From SIG299 sp045531895 (GTDB lineage Bacteria > Bacillota > Clostridia > Lachnospirales > Lachnospiraceae), in assembly GCA_045531895.1 (NCBI GenBank), contig JAZSEW010000026.1, positions 1 through 64,000 on the forward strand: DNA of 64,000 nt, read 5' to 3'. Each line of letters begins with the position of its first letter. Position 1 is the first letter of the stretch. Below are positions 24,126 through 32,939 of the stretch, in pieces. The notes under the pieces are model-generated. The model searched no databases, was not told the DNA's origin, and worked only from the letters and a program-made list of their open reading frames with translations. The translations under genes were made by a program, and so were the position numbers.

Positions 24126-24240
24126 AAGAACCTCTTTCTGCACGGTTTCGTGCGATTTTGCTATACATAATATTTTGAATAAGCTACTATTTGCATATGA
24201 CCTTAGTATATCAGAAAATGATGGGATTGAAAAGGAGTCC

Positions 24241-24269
24241 TTGCAAAATTTCTTTAAGTTTGTTAAGAT
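24241..24269 (+). promoter_or_regulatory. Promoter of the candidate small RNA
   Basis: TTGCAA (24241-24246), 17-base spacer, TAAGAT (24264-24269). A transcript from about 24276 would run into the two hairpins described next. Confidence 0.5.
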
Positions 24270-24275
24270 GTGAAG

Positions 24276-24376
24276 AAGTGAAACAACAGGCAGAAAAAAT
24301 CCCCTGCCGAAACAAAACTAATCTGGGCAGAGGAGAAGCCCGGTAGAGGGGGAGGGTAACTGCCGGGCTTTGCTTT
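24276..24376 (+). ncRNA. Candidate about 100-nt RNA with terminator and competing hairpins
   Basis: Five complementary blocks occur in order: GGCAG (24289), CTGCC (24304), GGGCAG (24324), GCCCGG (24338) and CCGGGC (24363). Neighbouring blocks can pair 1:2, 2:3, 3:4 or 4:5, as in attenuators. The last pair, AAGCCCGG/CCGGGCTT followed by TGCTTT, is an intrinsic terminator whose loop is the purine-rich GAGGGGGAGGG. No protein frame with a ribosome site fits. It may be an sRNA or the leader of the TTG-started gene behind it. Confidence 0.45.
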
Positions 24377-24593
24377 ATGAAAAAATTTTCTTATCAGCTT
24401 GTTAAGTTGTTTTCTTTATGACTTTATTATAGTATTCATATTTGAGGATAGTATGGATAACTTGTGAACGTTTTGTAAACTTTTTAGTTCAAAAAAATGT
24501 CAAGAAAATCTTCCAGATTTTCGAGCATGTTCGGAAAGGATATGAAACTTGTTTTCGAGTATACTAAAAAGAAAAAGAAAGGCGGAAGATACG

Positions 24594-25049
24594 TTGTTTA
24601 ATGTACTGAAAAAAACATTGCGTAAAGAATTTGGGCAGTCAAAGTATGAGCAGTATGCCCGTTCTATAAAACAGAATATCCGAGAAGCAAAAACGGACAA
24701 TTCCGAGATCTTTAATGATATATATGAACTGTTACAAGGAACGGATGAAAAGAAGCTGGAGGAGATGCAGGAACGTCTGAATACTTCTCTGCTGGATGCT
24801 TTTTATGTCAGCAAAAATTATATTGGAGCCTTTGTGGCATATCTGGCGGCATTTTTTATTATCGCCAGTTTTGTAGCACAGATGTATGCCATTCCGTTGA
24901 TGTTTATTATTAGTGGAATGTTTCTGATAAAGACCTATGAATTTCTGGTAAATAAGTTTTGTTATGTGGATGCTCATATGGTGCTGATTTATAAAGCAGT
25001 TCTGGACCGCATCAGGACAGAGCGAAGAACAGCGGCACGGCAGGAGTAA
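24594..25049 (+). CDS. Membrane protein of unknown function, likely TTG start
   Basis: 151 residues from TTG at 24594, where GGCGGAAG lies 7 bases upstream; the frame is open further upstream without a ribosome site. The first 85 residues are charged and helical (LRKEFGQSKYEQYARSIKQN, DIYELLQGTDEKKLEEMQER). Two membrane segments follow at about 95-115 and 118-138 (YIGAFVAYLAAFFIIASFVA). I recognise no family. The candidate small RNA lies about 220 bases upstream; a terminator follows. Confidence 0.65.
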   Translation: MFNVLKKTLRKEFGQSKYEQYARSIKQNIREAKTDNSEIFNDIYELLQGTDEKKLEEMQERLNTSLLDAFYVSKNYIGAFVAYLAAFFIIASFVAQMYAIPLMFIISGMFLIKTYEFLVNKFCYVDAHMVLIYKAVLDRIRTERRTAARQE

Positions 25050-25083
25050 AAGTGCGCATAGGAACAAATTATTAAAAAATGAT

Positions 25084-25118
25084 AAAAAAGAGAAAGCAGT
25101 AGTTGCTTTTTCTTTTTT
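25084..25118 (+). terminator. Terminator before the MarR operon
   Basis: AAAAAAGAGAAAGCA pairs with TTGCTTTTTCTTTTTT around GTAG, with eight Ts at the end. The -35 box of the next promoter lies within its right arm. Confidence 0.85.
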
Positions 25119-25130
25119 TTATACTATAAT
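25103..25130 (+). promoter_or_regulatory. Promoter of the MarR-ABC operon
   Basis: TTGCTT (25103-25108), 16-base spacer, TATAAT (25125-25130). The promoter overlaps the terminator hairpin, and the operator lies just downstream. Confidence 0.75.
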
Positions 25131-25151
25131 AGTTAGCATGTTAAATGTTAA

Positions 25152-25163
25152 TTAGTTAACTAA
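25152..25163. promoter_or_regulatory. Palindromic operator, probable MarR site
   Basis: TTAGTTAACTAA is a perfect 12-base palindrome, 22 bases after the -10 and 23 bases ahead of the marR start; a related half (TTAGCATGTTAA) precedes it at 25133-25144. MarR repressors bind such AT-rich dyads near their own promoters, so autoregulation is likely. Confidence 0.7.
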
Positions 25164-25186
25164 AGTTGTAGAGAAAGGAGAATTAC

Positions 25187-25624
25187 ATGGATAAAAAATA
25201 TCTTGTATGGGAAATCATCAAGATTGCAAGAGAACATAGGAAAACAGTGGAAAAGCGGGTATGTTCCCTGGGAATTCATCCAAGCCAGCATCATTTTTTA
25301 ATGCATATTTCTAAATATGGAGCCTGTACTCAGAGCAGTATTGCGGAAGCCATGGAGGTGTCGGCTGCTACTGTGGCTGTGTCCTTGAAAAAGCTGGAAA
25401 AGGGAGGATATATTGAGAAAAAAAGCAGCCCGGAGGACGGTCGTTCCAATCAGATTGTTTTGACACCAAAGGGTGAGGATGTTGTGGAAAAGTCTAAGGC
25501 ATTGTTTGAAGAAGTGGATCGAAAAATGTTTGAGTCCATCACAGAGGAACAACAGAAACAACTTCATAATTATATGGAGAAAATGATAGAAAATTTAAAA
25601 ACAATGGAGGAAAATTTGACATGA
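25187..25624 (+). CDS. MarR family transcriptional regulator
   Basis: 145 residues. Winged helix-turn-helix of the MarR type: LGIHPSQHHFLMHISKYGAC, SIAEAMEVSAATVAVSLKKL (recognition helix), and the wing EKKSSPEDGRSNQIVLTPKG. It binds ligands and releases the operator, raising expression of the exporter genes. AAAGGAG precedes the ATG. Its stop overlaps the start of the first ABC gene (ATGA arrangement), so expression is coupled. Confidence 0.93.
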   Translation: MDKKYLVWEIIKIAREHRKTVEKRVCSLGIHPSQHHFLMHISKYGACTQSSIAEAMEVSAATVAVSLKKLEKGGYIEKKSSPEDGRSNQIVLTPKGEDVVEKSKALFEEVDRKMFESITEEQQKQLHNYMEKMIENLKTMEENLT

Positions 25625-27354
25625 AACAGTATATGAAGTATGTAAAGCCCTATGCCATATACTTTCTTCTGGCACCAATTTTTATGCTGGTAGAGGTTGT
25701 GGGCGAAGTGGTTATGCCAAAGCTTCTGGCGAACATCATCAATATTGGTATTCCGGCAGGGGACTCGGCCTATATTGTGAAGATGGGACTTGGCATGGCA
25801 GGTATGGCGCTTGTTATGATGCTTGGCGGTGTCGGCGGTGGATTTTTCAGTGCCAAGGCCAGTGTAAGCTTTGCGGCGGCTCTCAGAAAGGATGCGTTTG
25901 CCAAGGTGCAGGAGTTTTCCTTTGCCAATATCGATAAGTTCAGTACCGGTTCTTTGGTAACCCGTCTGACTAACGATATCACCCAGTTGCAGAACATTAT
26001 CAACATGGGTCTTAAGATGGCATTTCGTGCACCCGGTATGTTAATTGGTGCGCTGATTATGGCGGTTGCCATGAACCCAAGTCTTGCCACAGTGATTGCA
26101 GTGGTAATTCCGGTTCTGGTGGTTGCGCTGGTGCTTGTGATGAGAAAGGCGTTTCCAAAGTTTACTGCCATGCAGAAAAAGCTGGACCGATTAAATACCA
26201 GTGTACAGGAAAACTTAACTAACATCCGTGTAGTGAAATCCTTTGTCCGTGAGGAAGAGGAAAAGGAAAAGTTTTCCGAGGCGAACGAAGATTTGCGAAT
26301 GGGCAGTATAGATGCCTTTAAAACGGTTATTATGACTATGCCGATTATGACACTGGCTATGAATGTTACTACGCTGGCAGTGGTCTGGTTAGCCGGACGC
26401 CAGATTATGGTTGGTGACATGGAGGTCGGTGATTTAACTGCGTTTACTACTTATATTGTGCAGATTTTGATTTCTTTAATGATGACTGCGATGGTTATTT
26501 TAAACAGTTCCCGTGCCATTGCTTCTGCAAAGCGTATCAGCGAAATTTTAAATACGGACGTGGATTTATCCGATGAGGACGCGAAGCAGAAGGACGCAGT
26601 AGTAACTGCCGGTAAGGTGGAATTTAAGGATGTTTGCTTTAAATACTATAAGGATAATGAAAATTATGTGTTAGACCATATCAATTTCACCGCTAATCCG
26701 GGTGAAATCGTAGGTATCATCGGTGGTACAGGCTCCGGTAAAACCAGTATGGTGCAGTTGATTCCAAGGCTTTATGACTGTGATGCCGGTGAGGTGTTAG
26801 TAGATGGTATCAATGTAAAGGATTATTCCCTAAAGCATCTTCGTGAGGGTGTGGGCATGGTGCTTCAGAAAAATGTCCTGTTTTCCGGCACGATTATGGA
26901 TAACTTAAAGTGGGGCGATGAAAACGCTACGACGGAACAGGTGCAGGCAGCAGCAGAAAGCGCTCAGGCACACAACTTTGTTACTTCCTTTACCGATGGT
27001 TACGAAACCGAGCTTGGTCAGGGCGGTGTTAACGTATCCGGTGGACAGAAGCAGCGTCTCTGCATTGCAAGAGCCCTTTTAAAGAAGCCGAAGATTCTTA
27101 TTCTGGATGACAGCACCAGTGCGGTAGATACCGCAACGGAACGCAGAATCCGTGAAGCGTTTGAGGGTGAATTAAAGGATACGACTAAGATTATTATTGC
27201 CCAGAGAATTTCCTCCGTAAAAGATGCAGACCGCATTCTTGTGATTGATGACGGACAGATTGTGGGAGAAGGCACCCATACCTCTTTGTTTAAGAATTGT
27301 GAGGCGTATCGGGAAATCTGTATTTCCCAGGAAGAAAAGGAGGTGGATGCATAA
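25621..27354 (+). CDS. Heterodimeric ABC exporter subunit with degenerate Walker B
   Basis: 577 residues: six membrane helices in residues 1-305, then an ATP-binding domain. Walker A GGTGSGKTS (about 370), signature VSGGQKQRL (475-485) and Walker B ILILDDSTSAVD. In the last motif the catalytic Glu is Asp, the mark of a non-consensus site as in TM287, BmrC or LmrC-type half-exporters. It pairs with the next gene for drug or lipid export. The next ATG overlaps its stop (TAATG). Confidence 0.93.
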   Translation: MKQYMKYVKPYAIYFLLAPIFMLVEVVGEVVMPKLLANIINIGIPAGDSAYIVKMGLGMAGMALVMMLGGVGGGFFSAKASVSFAAALRKDAFAKVQEFSFANIDKFSTGSLVTRLTNDITQLQNIINMGLKMAFRAPGMLIGALIMAVAMNPSLATVIAVVIPVLVVALVLVMRKAFPKFTAMQKKLDRLNTSVQENLTNIRVVKSFVREEEEKEKFSEANEDLRMGSIDAFKTVIMTMPIMTLAMNVTTLAVVWLAGRQIMVGDMEVGDLTAFTTYIVQILISLMMTAMVILNSSRAIASAKRISEILNTDVDLSDEDAKQKDAVVTAGKVEFKDVCFKYYKDNENYVLDHINFTANPGEIVGIIGGTGSGKTSMVQLIPRLYDCDAGEVLVDGINVKDYSLKHLREGVGMVLQKNVLFSGTIMDNLKWGDENATTEQVQAAAESAQAHNFVTSFTDGYETELGQGGVNVSGGQKQRLCIARALLKKPKILILDDSTSAVDTATERRIREAFEGELKDTTKIIIAQRISSVKDADRILVIDDGQIVGEGTHTSLFKNCEAYREICISQEEKEVDA

Positions 27355-29234
27355 TGGCTGATATGAAGAAAACTCCGGGAAGACCACCAATGGGACCGGG
27401 ACATGGACCGGGGCCGGGCGGTATGAGAGGTCCGGGTGGAAAGCCAAAGAATACAAAGGCTGCCATCGGAAGAATTTTCAGTTACATCAGAAATGATGTA
27501 CCAATGTTACTTGTAGTAATGATTTGCGTATTGACTAATACCGCATGCAGTCTGGCGGGCTCTTATCTGCTCCGTCCGATTATCAACGATTTGGGAACCA
27601 ATGCGGCAGCTTATATGTCTGCGGCAACTCCGGCACTTGCAGATGAAGTGTTTGAAAAGGGCGTGTCTGCACTGCTTCAGGGACTTCTTACCATGGCAGT
27701 GGTATATATGTTCAGTGTGGTATGTTCCTATGCCCAGTCCCGCATTATGGTAACCATTTCCCAGCGGGCTATCCGAAACATGCGTAACGATTTGTTCGGC
27801 AAGATGCAGGAGCTTCCAATCCGTTACTTTGATACGAACAACCACGGCGATTTAATGAGCCGCTTTACCAATGATTTAGATGCCGTTGGTGAAATGTTAA
27901 ATAATACAATTCCACAGATTATTTCGGCAATGATTACATTGGTTGGAACCTTATGCCTGATGTTTTACACCAACTGGATTCTGGCGATTGTAACAATTGT
28001 TACCGTACCGCTTCTTAGCAGTGCAGGTGTTATGATTGCAAAGCGCAGCCGGAATTTCTACTCCGAGCAGCAGGCGGCAATTGGTGCGGTAAACGGTTAT
28101 GTGGAAGAGGCGGGTACCGGTCAGAAGGTAATTAAGGTATTCTGCCACGAAGAAACTACGGTAGAAGAGTTTAATGAATTAAATGAAGATTTAAAGAACA
28201 AGCAGATTCGTGCGGCGTTTGTAGGTGGTCTCATGGGACCGGTCATGGGTAATTTAAGTCAGGTGAGCTATTCCATCACTGCGTTGGTGGGTGGTATTCT
28301 CTGTGCACTCGGAAGATTTGACGTAGGTGGTCTTACTATTTTTGTAAACTACTCTAAGCAGTTCTCCAGACCGATTAACGAAGTATCCATGCAGATGCAC
28401 ACTGTATTTTCTGCTCTTGCCGGTGCAGAGCGCGTGTTTGGTATGATGGATCAGGAGCCGGAGCTTCCGGATGCAAAGGATGCGGCAGAGCCGGTGGCGC
28501 TTACCGGTAATGTGGTATTAAAGGATGTAACCTTTGGATATAATCCGGATAAGACGATATTAAAGAACATTTCCCTGTATGCAAAGCCGGGACAGAAGAT
28601 TGCTTTTGTTGGTTCTACCGGTGCGGGAAAAACAACTATTACGAACCTGATTAACCGCTTCTATGACATTCAGGAGGGTGAAATTACCATTGATGGTGTG
28701 GATATCCGTAATTACAAGCGGGATTTCTTACGTAAAAACATTGCCATGGTGTTACAGGATACCCACCTGTTTACAGGGACTGTGCGTGAAAATATCCGTT
28801 ACGGACGTCTGGATGCCACGGACGAAGAAGTGGAAGCAGCGGCAAAGGTGGCCAGTGCCCATTCCTTTATTATGCGTCTGGAACATGGCTACGATACGAT
28901 GTTAGAGGGGGACGGTGCCAACTTAAGTCAGGGTCAGCGCCAGCTCCTTAATATTGCCAGAGCAGCAATTTCCAAGGCTCCGATTCTGGTACTGGATGAG
29001 GCAACCAGCTCCGTCGATACAAGAACCGAACGGCACATTGAGCATGGTATGGACCGCTTGATGAAGAACCGTACCACCTTTGTTATTGCCCATCGTTTGT
29101 CTACGGTACGTAATGCCAATGCAATTATGGTACTGGAGCAGGGCGAAATTATTGAGCGCGGTACCCATGACGAATTATTAGAGCTTGGCGGAAGATATTA
29201 TGAGCTTTATACAGGCTTGAAAGAACTGGATTAA
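27354..29234 (+). CDS. Heterodimeric ABC exporter subunit with consensus ATP site
   Basis: 626 residues. A Gly/Pro/His-rich N-terminal tail (about 45 residues) precedes the six-helix transmembrane domain and the ATPase: Walker A GSTGAGKTT, signature LSQGQRQLL and Walker B ILVLDEATSSVD with the catalytic Glu. It completes the exporter, supplying the active site; in such pairs the degenerate partner serves as a control site. The substrate is unknown; control by the MarR gene suggests a toxic compound. Confidence 0.94.
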   Translation: MADMKKTPGRPPMGPGHGPGPGGMRGPGGKPKNTKAAIGRIFSYIRNDVPMLLVVMICVLTNTACSLAGSYLLRPIINDLGTNAAAYMSAATPALADEVFEKGVSALLQGLLTMAVVYMFSVVCSYAQSRIMVTISQRAIRNMRNDLFGKMQELPIRYFDTNNHGDLMSRFTNDLDAVGEMLNNTIPQIISAMITLVGTLCLMFYTNWILAIVTIVTVPLLSSAGVMIAKRSRNFYSEQQAAIGAVNGYVEEAGTGQKVIKVFCHEETTVEEFNELNEDLKNKQIRAAFVGGLMGPVMGNLSQVSYSITALVGGILCALGRFDVGGLTIFVNYSKQFSRPINEVSMQMHTVFSALAGAERVFGMMDQEPELPDAKDAAEPVALTGNVVLKDVTFGYNPDKTILKNISLYAKPGQKIAFVGSTGAGKTTITNLINRFYDIQEGEITIDGVDIRNYKRDFLRKNIAMVLQDTHLFTGTVRENIRYGRLDATDEEVEAAAKVASAHSFIMRLEHGYDTMLEGDGANLSQGQRQLLNIARAAISKAPILVLDEATSSVDTRTERHIEHGMDRLMKNRTTFVIAHRLSTVRNANAIMVLEQGEIIERGTHDELLELGGRYYELYTGLKELD

Positions 29235-29251
29235 ATGTGTTAAAATGGAAC

Positions 29252-29276
29252 AGGGCGGAGTTTTGTGCTCCGCCCT
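29252..29276 (+). terminator. Hairpin after the ABC exporter operon
   Basis: AGGGCGGAG pairs perfectly with CTCCGCCCT around TTTTGTG; the T-run after it is short (TTAG), so its efficiency is uncertain. Confidence 0.7.
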
Positions 29277-29308
29277 TTAGAATATGGTGAGATAGGAGAA
29301 AAATTAAA

Positions 29309-29857
29309 ATGAGCAAGGTATATGTGTTTATGGCAGATGGTACAGAGGAAGTAGAGGCATTAACCGTAATTGATTTACTTCGTCGTGCCAAGGTGGATGT
29401 GGTAACCGTTTCCATCATGGAAAAGAAGCAGGTGATGACATCCCATAAAATCGGTGTAGAAGCAGATGAACTGTATGGGGAATCCGATTACATGGATGGT
29501 GACATGATTGTTTTGCCGGGCGGTATGCCGGGTACAACCCATTTAAAGAACCACGAAGCACTCCGCAAGGTGTTATTTGCTTACAAGGAAGCAGGCAAGT
29601 ATCTGGCAGCGATTTGCGCGGCTCCATCCATTTACGGTTGGAACGGTATGCTGGAAGGCAAGAAAGCCATTTGCTATCCGGGCTTTGAAGAAGAGTTAAA
29701 GGGTGCCATAGTAACCAATGAAGGTGTGGTAACGGACGGACAGTTTATTACTTCTAAGGGTCTTGGTACCGCGATTGATTTTTCGCTGGAGCTGATTACG
29801 CTGTTAGTGAATGCGGAAACGGCAGAGAACATTGCGAAGGCAGTGCAGTATAAGTAA
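29309..29857 (+). CDS. DJ-1/PfpI family protein
   Basis: 182 residues with the DJ-1/ThiJ/YajL fold. The nucleophile elbow is AAICAAPSI (Cys103), with the conserved Glu in ADGTEEVEA. Members act as glyoxalase, deglycase or chaperone-like proteins in oxidative or carbonyl stress; which is not shown here. TAGGAGA lies ahead of the ATG. It is separate from the ABC operon. Confidence 0.92.
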   Translation: MSKVYVFMADGTEEVEALTVIDLLRRAKVDVVTVSIMEKKQVMTSHKIGVEADELYGESDYMDGDMIVLPGGMPGTTHLKNHEALRKVLFAYKEAGKYLAAICAAPSIYGWNGMLEGKKAICYPGFEEELKGAIVTNEGVVTDGQFITSKGLGTAIDFSLELITLLVNAETAENIAKAVQYK

Positions 29858-29869
29858 ATCGAATAAAAC

Positions 29870-30257
29870 TTGGAAAATGCTCTTGAAAGGTGCTTGGTGT
29901 GCTTTTGGGAGCATTTTGAAAAATACACGATCTCGGATATAATTGCTTGTATAGAAGGCGAACCGGAGGTGGCGACTTCTTCGGTGCATTACGGTACTTA
30001 TACACATGAACTGGAAGGTTTGCCAACGGAAGTAACGGAAAATGAAGCTCAAAGGGTTACTTATGATATCCGGTTTCGGGTCAGGGTGCCGGGACACTTT
30101 ATCTGAGGGTATCTTAGTTGGAAGAAGCGAGGGCATGCTGGCAAATCTTCATGCGATTATGGTTAACTTAAATTTTACAGCGGAAAAAGCTATGGATGCA
30201 TTAAATGTGCCGCAAGAGGAGCGGGCACGGTATGCGGCGAAACTGAATAAATGCTAA
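29870..30257 (+). pseudogene. Remnant of an Rpn/PD-(D/E)XK-type transposase-like gene
   Basis: Two pieces in different frames. The first (29870-about 30100) reads SDIIACIEGEPEVATSSVHY, then VTYDIRFRVRVPG, the N-terminus of the Rpn family of recombination-promoting nucleases common in Lachnospiraceae. The second (about 30105-30257) reads SEGILVGRSEGMLANLHAIM, FTAEKAMDALNVPQEERARY, the family's C-terminal tail. The nuclease core between them is gone. The joined parts are out of frame, so no working protein is made. It marks a former mobile gene. Confidence 0.8.
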
Positions 30258-30311
30258 TAAGCAGAAGAATACCAACAGGTTTAAATACTATATGAATGAA
30301 AGTTAAAAGCG

Positions 30312-30351
30312 AAAAAACTGAAGAAGTTATTAAGGCTTCTCCAGTTTTTTT
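30312..30351. terminator. Bidirectional terminator overlapping the end of the AGCS gene
   Basis: AAAAAACTGAAGAAG pairs with CTTCTCCAGTTTTTTT with one bulge; A-run and T-run on either side. Its stem includes the stop codon of the minus-strand symporter gene. Confidence 0.82.
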
Positions 30352-31634
30352 CTTAATAAAAATAAACTAACCACATTAGTAATAAACATCAATGCATTAA
30401 AGAAATCGTTTAGCTCCCATACCAGGCTCATCGTCATCTGGGAGCCTGCAAAAACCATAAGACAATACAGAAAGCGGTAGGTTTTTATCTGGCTTGCGCC
30501 AAATAAGAATTCTGCCGCTTTTTCGCCGAAAAAAGACCAGCCGAGCAAGGTGGCGATGGCGAATAAAACGATGGCGATACCTAATATCTTATCTCCTGCA
30601 AAAGGAAGCAGGGAAAAGGCCGCCAGAGTGTAGTCTCCGGCAGTGTATGCTTTAAAGAGCTCCGGTACTGCCAGCCCGGCAGAGACAATAACCAGACCGG
30701 TAATACCGCACATAACGACGGTGTCCCAAAAAGTGGCACTCATCAGCACCAAAGCCTGTTCTTTTGGATTACCACTGCTGTTTGCTGCGGCAACAGGGGC
30801 GGAGCCAAGACCGGCTTCGTTGGTAAAAAGTCCTCTGGCGATGCCATGCCTTGCAGAAAGGAGGAAAGAACTGCCAAGCAATCCGCCGGAAACCGAAGAA
30901 AAGGAAAATGCGGAGGATAGGATTAGTCCAATGGCATCTGCCAGATACTCTATATGAAAAAATAACAGAAGAAGGCAGGAAAGCAGATAAAATCCCCCCA
31001 TGACCGGAACCAGGCAGGTACAGACCGTACTGATTCCGGAGAAACCGCCGAGTAAAACAAAGGTGATAACAGCGGCAATGCAAAAGCCTGCTATGGGAAC
31101 CGGCAAATCAAACAGAGTATGCAAGGTTTCTGTTGCTGCTCTGCTTTGTGTGGAACATCCCACACAGAATGCTGAAACCAGAAGAAGGTAAGCATACAGC
31201 CGGGCTGTTTTTGGTGCATGAAGCTGGTCTCTCAGCAAGTACATGGGGCCTCCGCAGAAGCTTCCGTCGGCACGCTTTGTTCTGAACTTAAGGCTCAAAA
31301 AACATTCGGAATAAGAAGTTGCCATCCCAAGTACTCCGGTAATCCAGCACCAGAATACAGCTCCGGGACCACCTAAGGCAATTGCTGTGGAAAGTCCGAT
31401 AATGTTACCGGTTCCAAGGGTTGCGGCAAGGGTTGTGGCAAGAGAGGTAAAGGCACTAAAACCGCCTTCTTTTTTTTCTCCGGAAACGGAAAGACGTAGG
31501 GCGGTTGAAAGCTTTTTTTGCACACATCCGGTATGTTTTGTTATATAAATATGGGTAAATAAAAGAAAGAAAAGCAGGGGACCATTCCATAAGAAGCTGT
31601 TTGCTGTTTGTAAAAAAGTGAAAAATCCGGACAT
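30330..31634 (-). CDS. AGCS family sodium:amino acid (alanine/glycine) symporter
   Basis: 434 residues with about 11 membrane segments. The AGCS signature is clear: LGTGNIIGLSTAIALGGPGA and the conserved GVLGMATSYSECFLSLKFR, plus GGPMYLL and TNEAGLGSAPVAAA. It takes up alanine or glycine with Na+. It is monocistronic, on the minus strand opposite the DJ-1 side. A start ATG at 31634 is followed by an expected hydrophobic helix; GGAGG (minus strand) lies about 7 bases upstream. Confidence 0.92.
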   Translation of the reverse strand: MSGFFTFLQTANSFLWNGPLLFFLLFTHIYITKHTGCVQKKLSTALRLSVSGEKKEGGFSAFTSLATTLAATLGTGNIIGLSTAIALGGPGAVFWCWITGVLGMATSYSECFLSLKFRTKRADGSFCGGPMYLLRDQLHAPKTARLYAYLLLVSAFCVGCSTQSRAATETLHTLFDLPVPIAGFCIAAVITFVLLGGFSGISTVCTCLVPVMGGFYLLSCLLLLFFHIEYLADAIGLILSSAFSFSSVSGGLLGSSFLLSARHGIARGLFTNEAGLGSAPVAAANSSGNPKEQALVLMSATFWDTVVMCGITGLVIVSAGLAVPELFKAYTAGDYTLAAFSLLPFAGDKILGIAIVLFAIATLLGWSFFGEKAAEFLFGASQIKTYRFLYCLMVFAGSQMTMSLVWELNDFFNALMFITNVVSLFLLRKKLEKP

Positions 31635-31755
31635 GGTTGCCTCCTGCTGTTGATATTATATGGTATGAATGTTATATCCGATGTATGAGTGAGACTTTAA
31701 GTTCGATACACGACAAAAGTAGAATAAATATTTTGCGCGCTTTTTAAAAATGTGC

Positions 31756-31784
31756 TTGTATAAAAAGTTAAATTGTGTTATGAT
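31756..31784 (+). promoter_or_regulatory. Promoter of the diguanylate cyclase gene
   Basis: TTGTAT (31756-31761), 17-base spacer, TATGAT (31779-31784), 38 bases before the ATG at 31822. Confidence 0.65.
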
Positions 31785-31821
31785 TTTCTTGAATTGCGAA
31801 TGTTTTACGATGGAGAAGGTT

Positions 31822-32913
31822 ATGGGAAAAAAACACAGAGAAAAAACAAATGCAATATTTGGAGTTTTAAATATGAAACGCTGTTTAAATGCAGCGCTTG
31901 TTTCGGTTGCTTTTTTTCCGGTCCTTTTAATATTTTCTTTTGCAGAGCCTGAACTGGCACATAACTATATGATTCCGGGAGCGTTCTTTTCAGCAGGCTC
32001 CGGAGCATTTGCTTTTTTACTTCATCAGATAATCAGAAATAAAGCAAAGCAGTATTATGAAGCTGCTGTCTGGGCATATCTTACGGCATCCCATTTGTTT
32101 TTTGTATATATGGCACAGGAGAATATTGTGTTTTATTATGCTGCAGTTGTGCTTGCGGCATATACGGTATTTCTGTCTATGGACCGGTATGTGATTATGG
32201 CGGCAGGAGAACTGGTATGCTATGCGGCTGTTGTGGTAAAAAGCGGAGCAGAAGAACTGCCGATGGGACAATTGTTATTCCTTACCGGAGTTCATCTGTT
32301 TGCATTTTTTATGTCCAGAGACTTTTACACGACAAAGAAGAACTACATCGCAGAGGAAAAGAAATTCCGCAGAGAAATGCAGGAAGCAGAGCATGACCCA
32401 TTAACCGGGCTGATTAACCGTCGAGGTCTGGAACGTCGTGTCAATGAAAGCTGGCAGGCAAGTATTAATCGTCAGGAAACGGTGGCGGCTTTTGTTATGG
32501 ATATTGATTTATTTAAGTCCTATAACGATTGTTTCGGTCATGTCCAGGGGGATGTCTGCATTAAGCGTGTGGCACACTCCATTGCGCAGACTGTTCGTGG
32601 GCATGGTATTGCAGCGCGAATCGGCGGTGAGGAATTTTTAGTGTTTGTCCGTGGAAAAAATGTAGATGAAATGTATGACCTGGCAGAACAAATCAGGGCT
32701 GATGTAGAATGTATGGGCATTTCCAGAGGTCGCAGCGGTGCCGGTGTAATTACCATAAGTATAGGTATGGATATTCGATATGCCACAGCAGATGTAACAT
32801 TACAGGGATTATATGGAAGAGCCGATCAGGCATTGTATCAGGCAAAACAGGATGGAAGAAATTGTGTCAGAAGTACTCAGATGATGAGAGAGCGCCATTC
32901 CAGAATCGGTTAA
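31822..32913 (+). CDS. Membrane diguanylate cyclase (GGDEF)
   Basis: 363 residues. About six membrane segments in residues 20-185, then a GGDEF domain (EHDPLTGLINRRGLERRV, FVMDIDLFKSYND, RIGGEEFLVF). The GGEEF form and metal-binding Asp are intact, so c-di-GMP synthesis from GTP is expected. The inhibitory site (RxxD five residues ahead of GGEEF) reads RGHG, so product inhibition is likely lost. The ATG at 31822 is supported by GGAGAAGG; upstream ATGs in frame lie in the promoter region. glmM follows 26 bases behind with its own ribosome site. Confidence 0.9.
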   Translation: MGKKHREKTNAIFGVLNMKRCLNAALVSVAFFPVLLIFSFAEPELAHNYMIPGAFFSAGSGAFAFLLHQIIRNKAKQYYEAAVWAYLTASHLFFVYMAQENIVFYYAAVVLAAYTVFLSMDRYVIMAAGELVCYAAVVVKSGAEELPMGQLLFLTGVHLFAFFMSRDFYTTKKNYIAEEKKFRREMQEAEHDPLTGLINRRGLERRVNESWQASINRQETVAAFVMDIDLFKSYNDCFGHVQGDVCIKRVAHSIAQTVRGHGIAARIGGEEFLVFVRGKNVDEMYDLAEQIRADVECMGISRGRSGAGVITISIGMDIRYATADVTLQGLYGRADQALYQAKQDGRNCVRSTQMMRERHSRIG

Positions 32914-32939
32914 TCAATATAGAAAATCAGGAGGATAAT

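Noticed and set aside
30042..30257. 71-residue frame as an intact small protein
   Set aside because: Its C-terminal half is the tail of the Rpn-type remnant, and the N-terminal half does not match any start of that family. Better read as part of a pseudogene.
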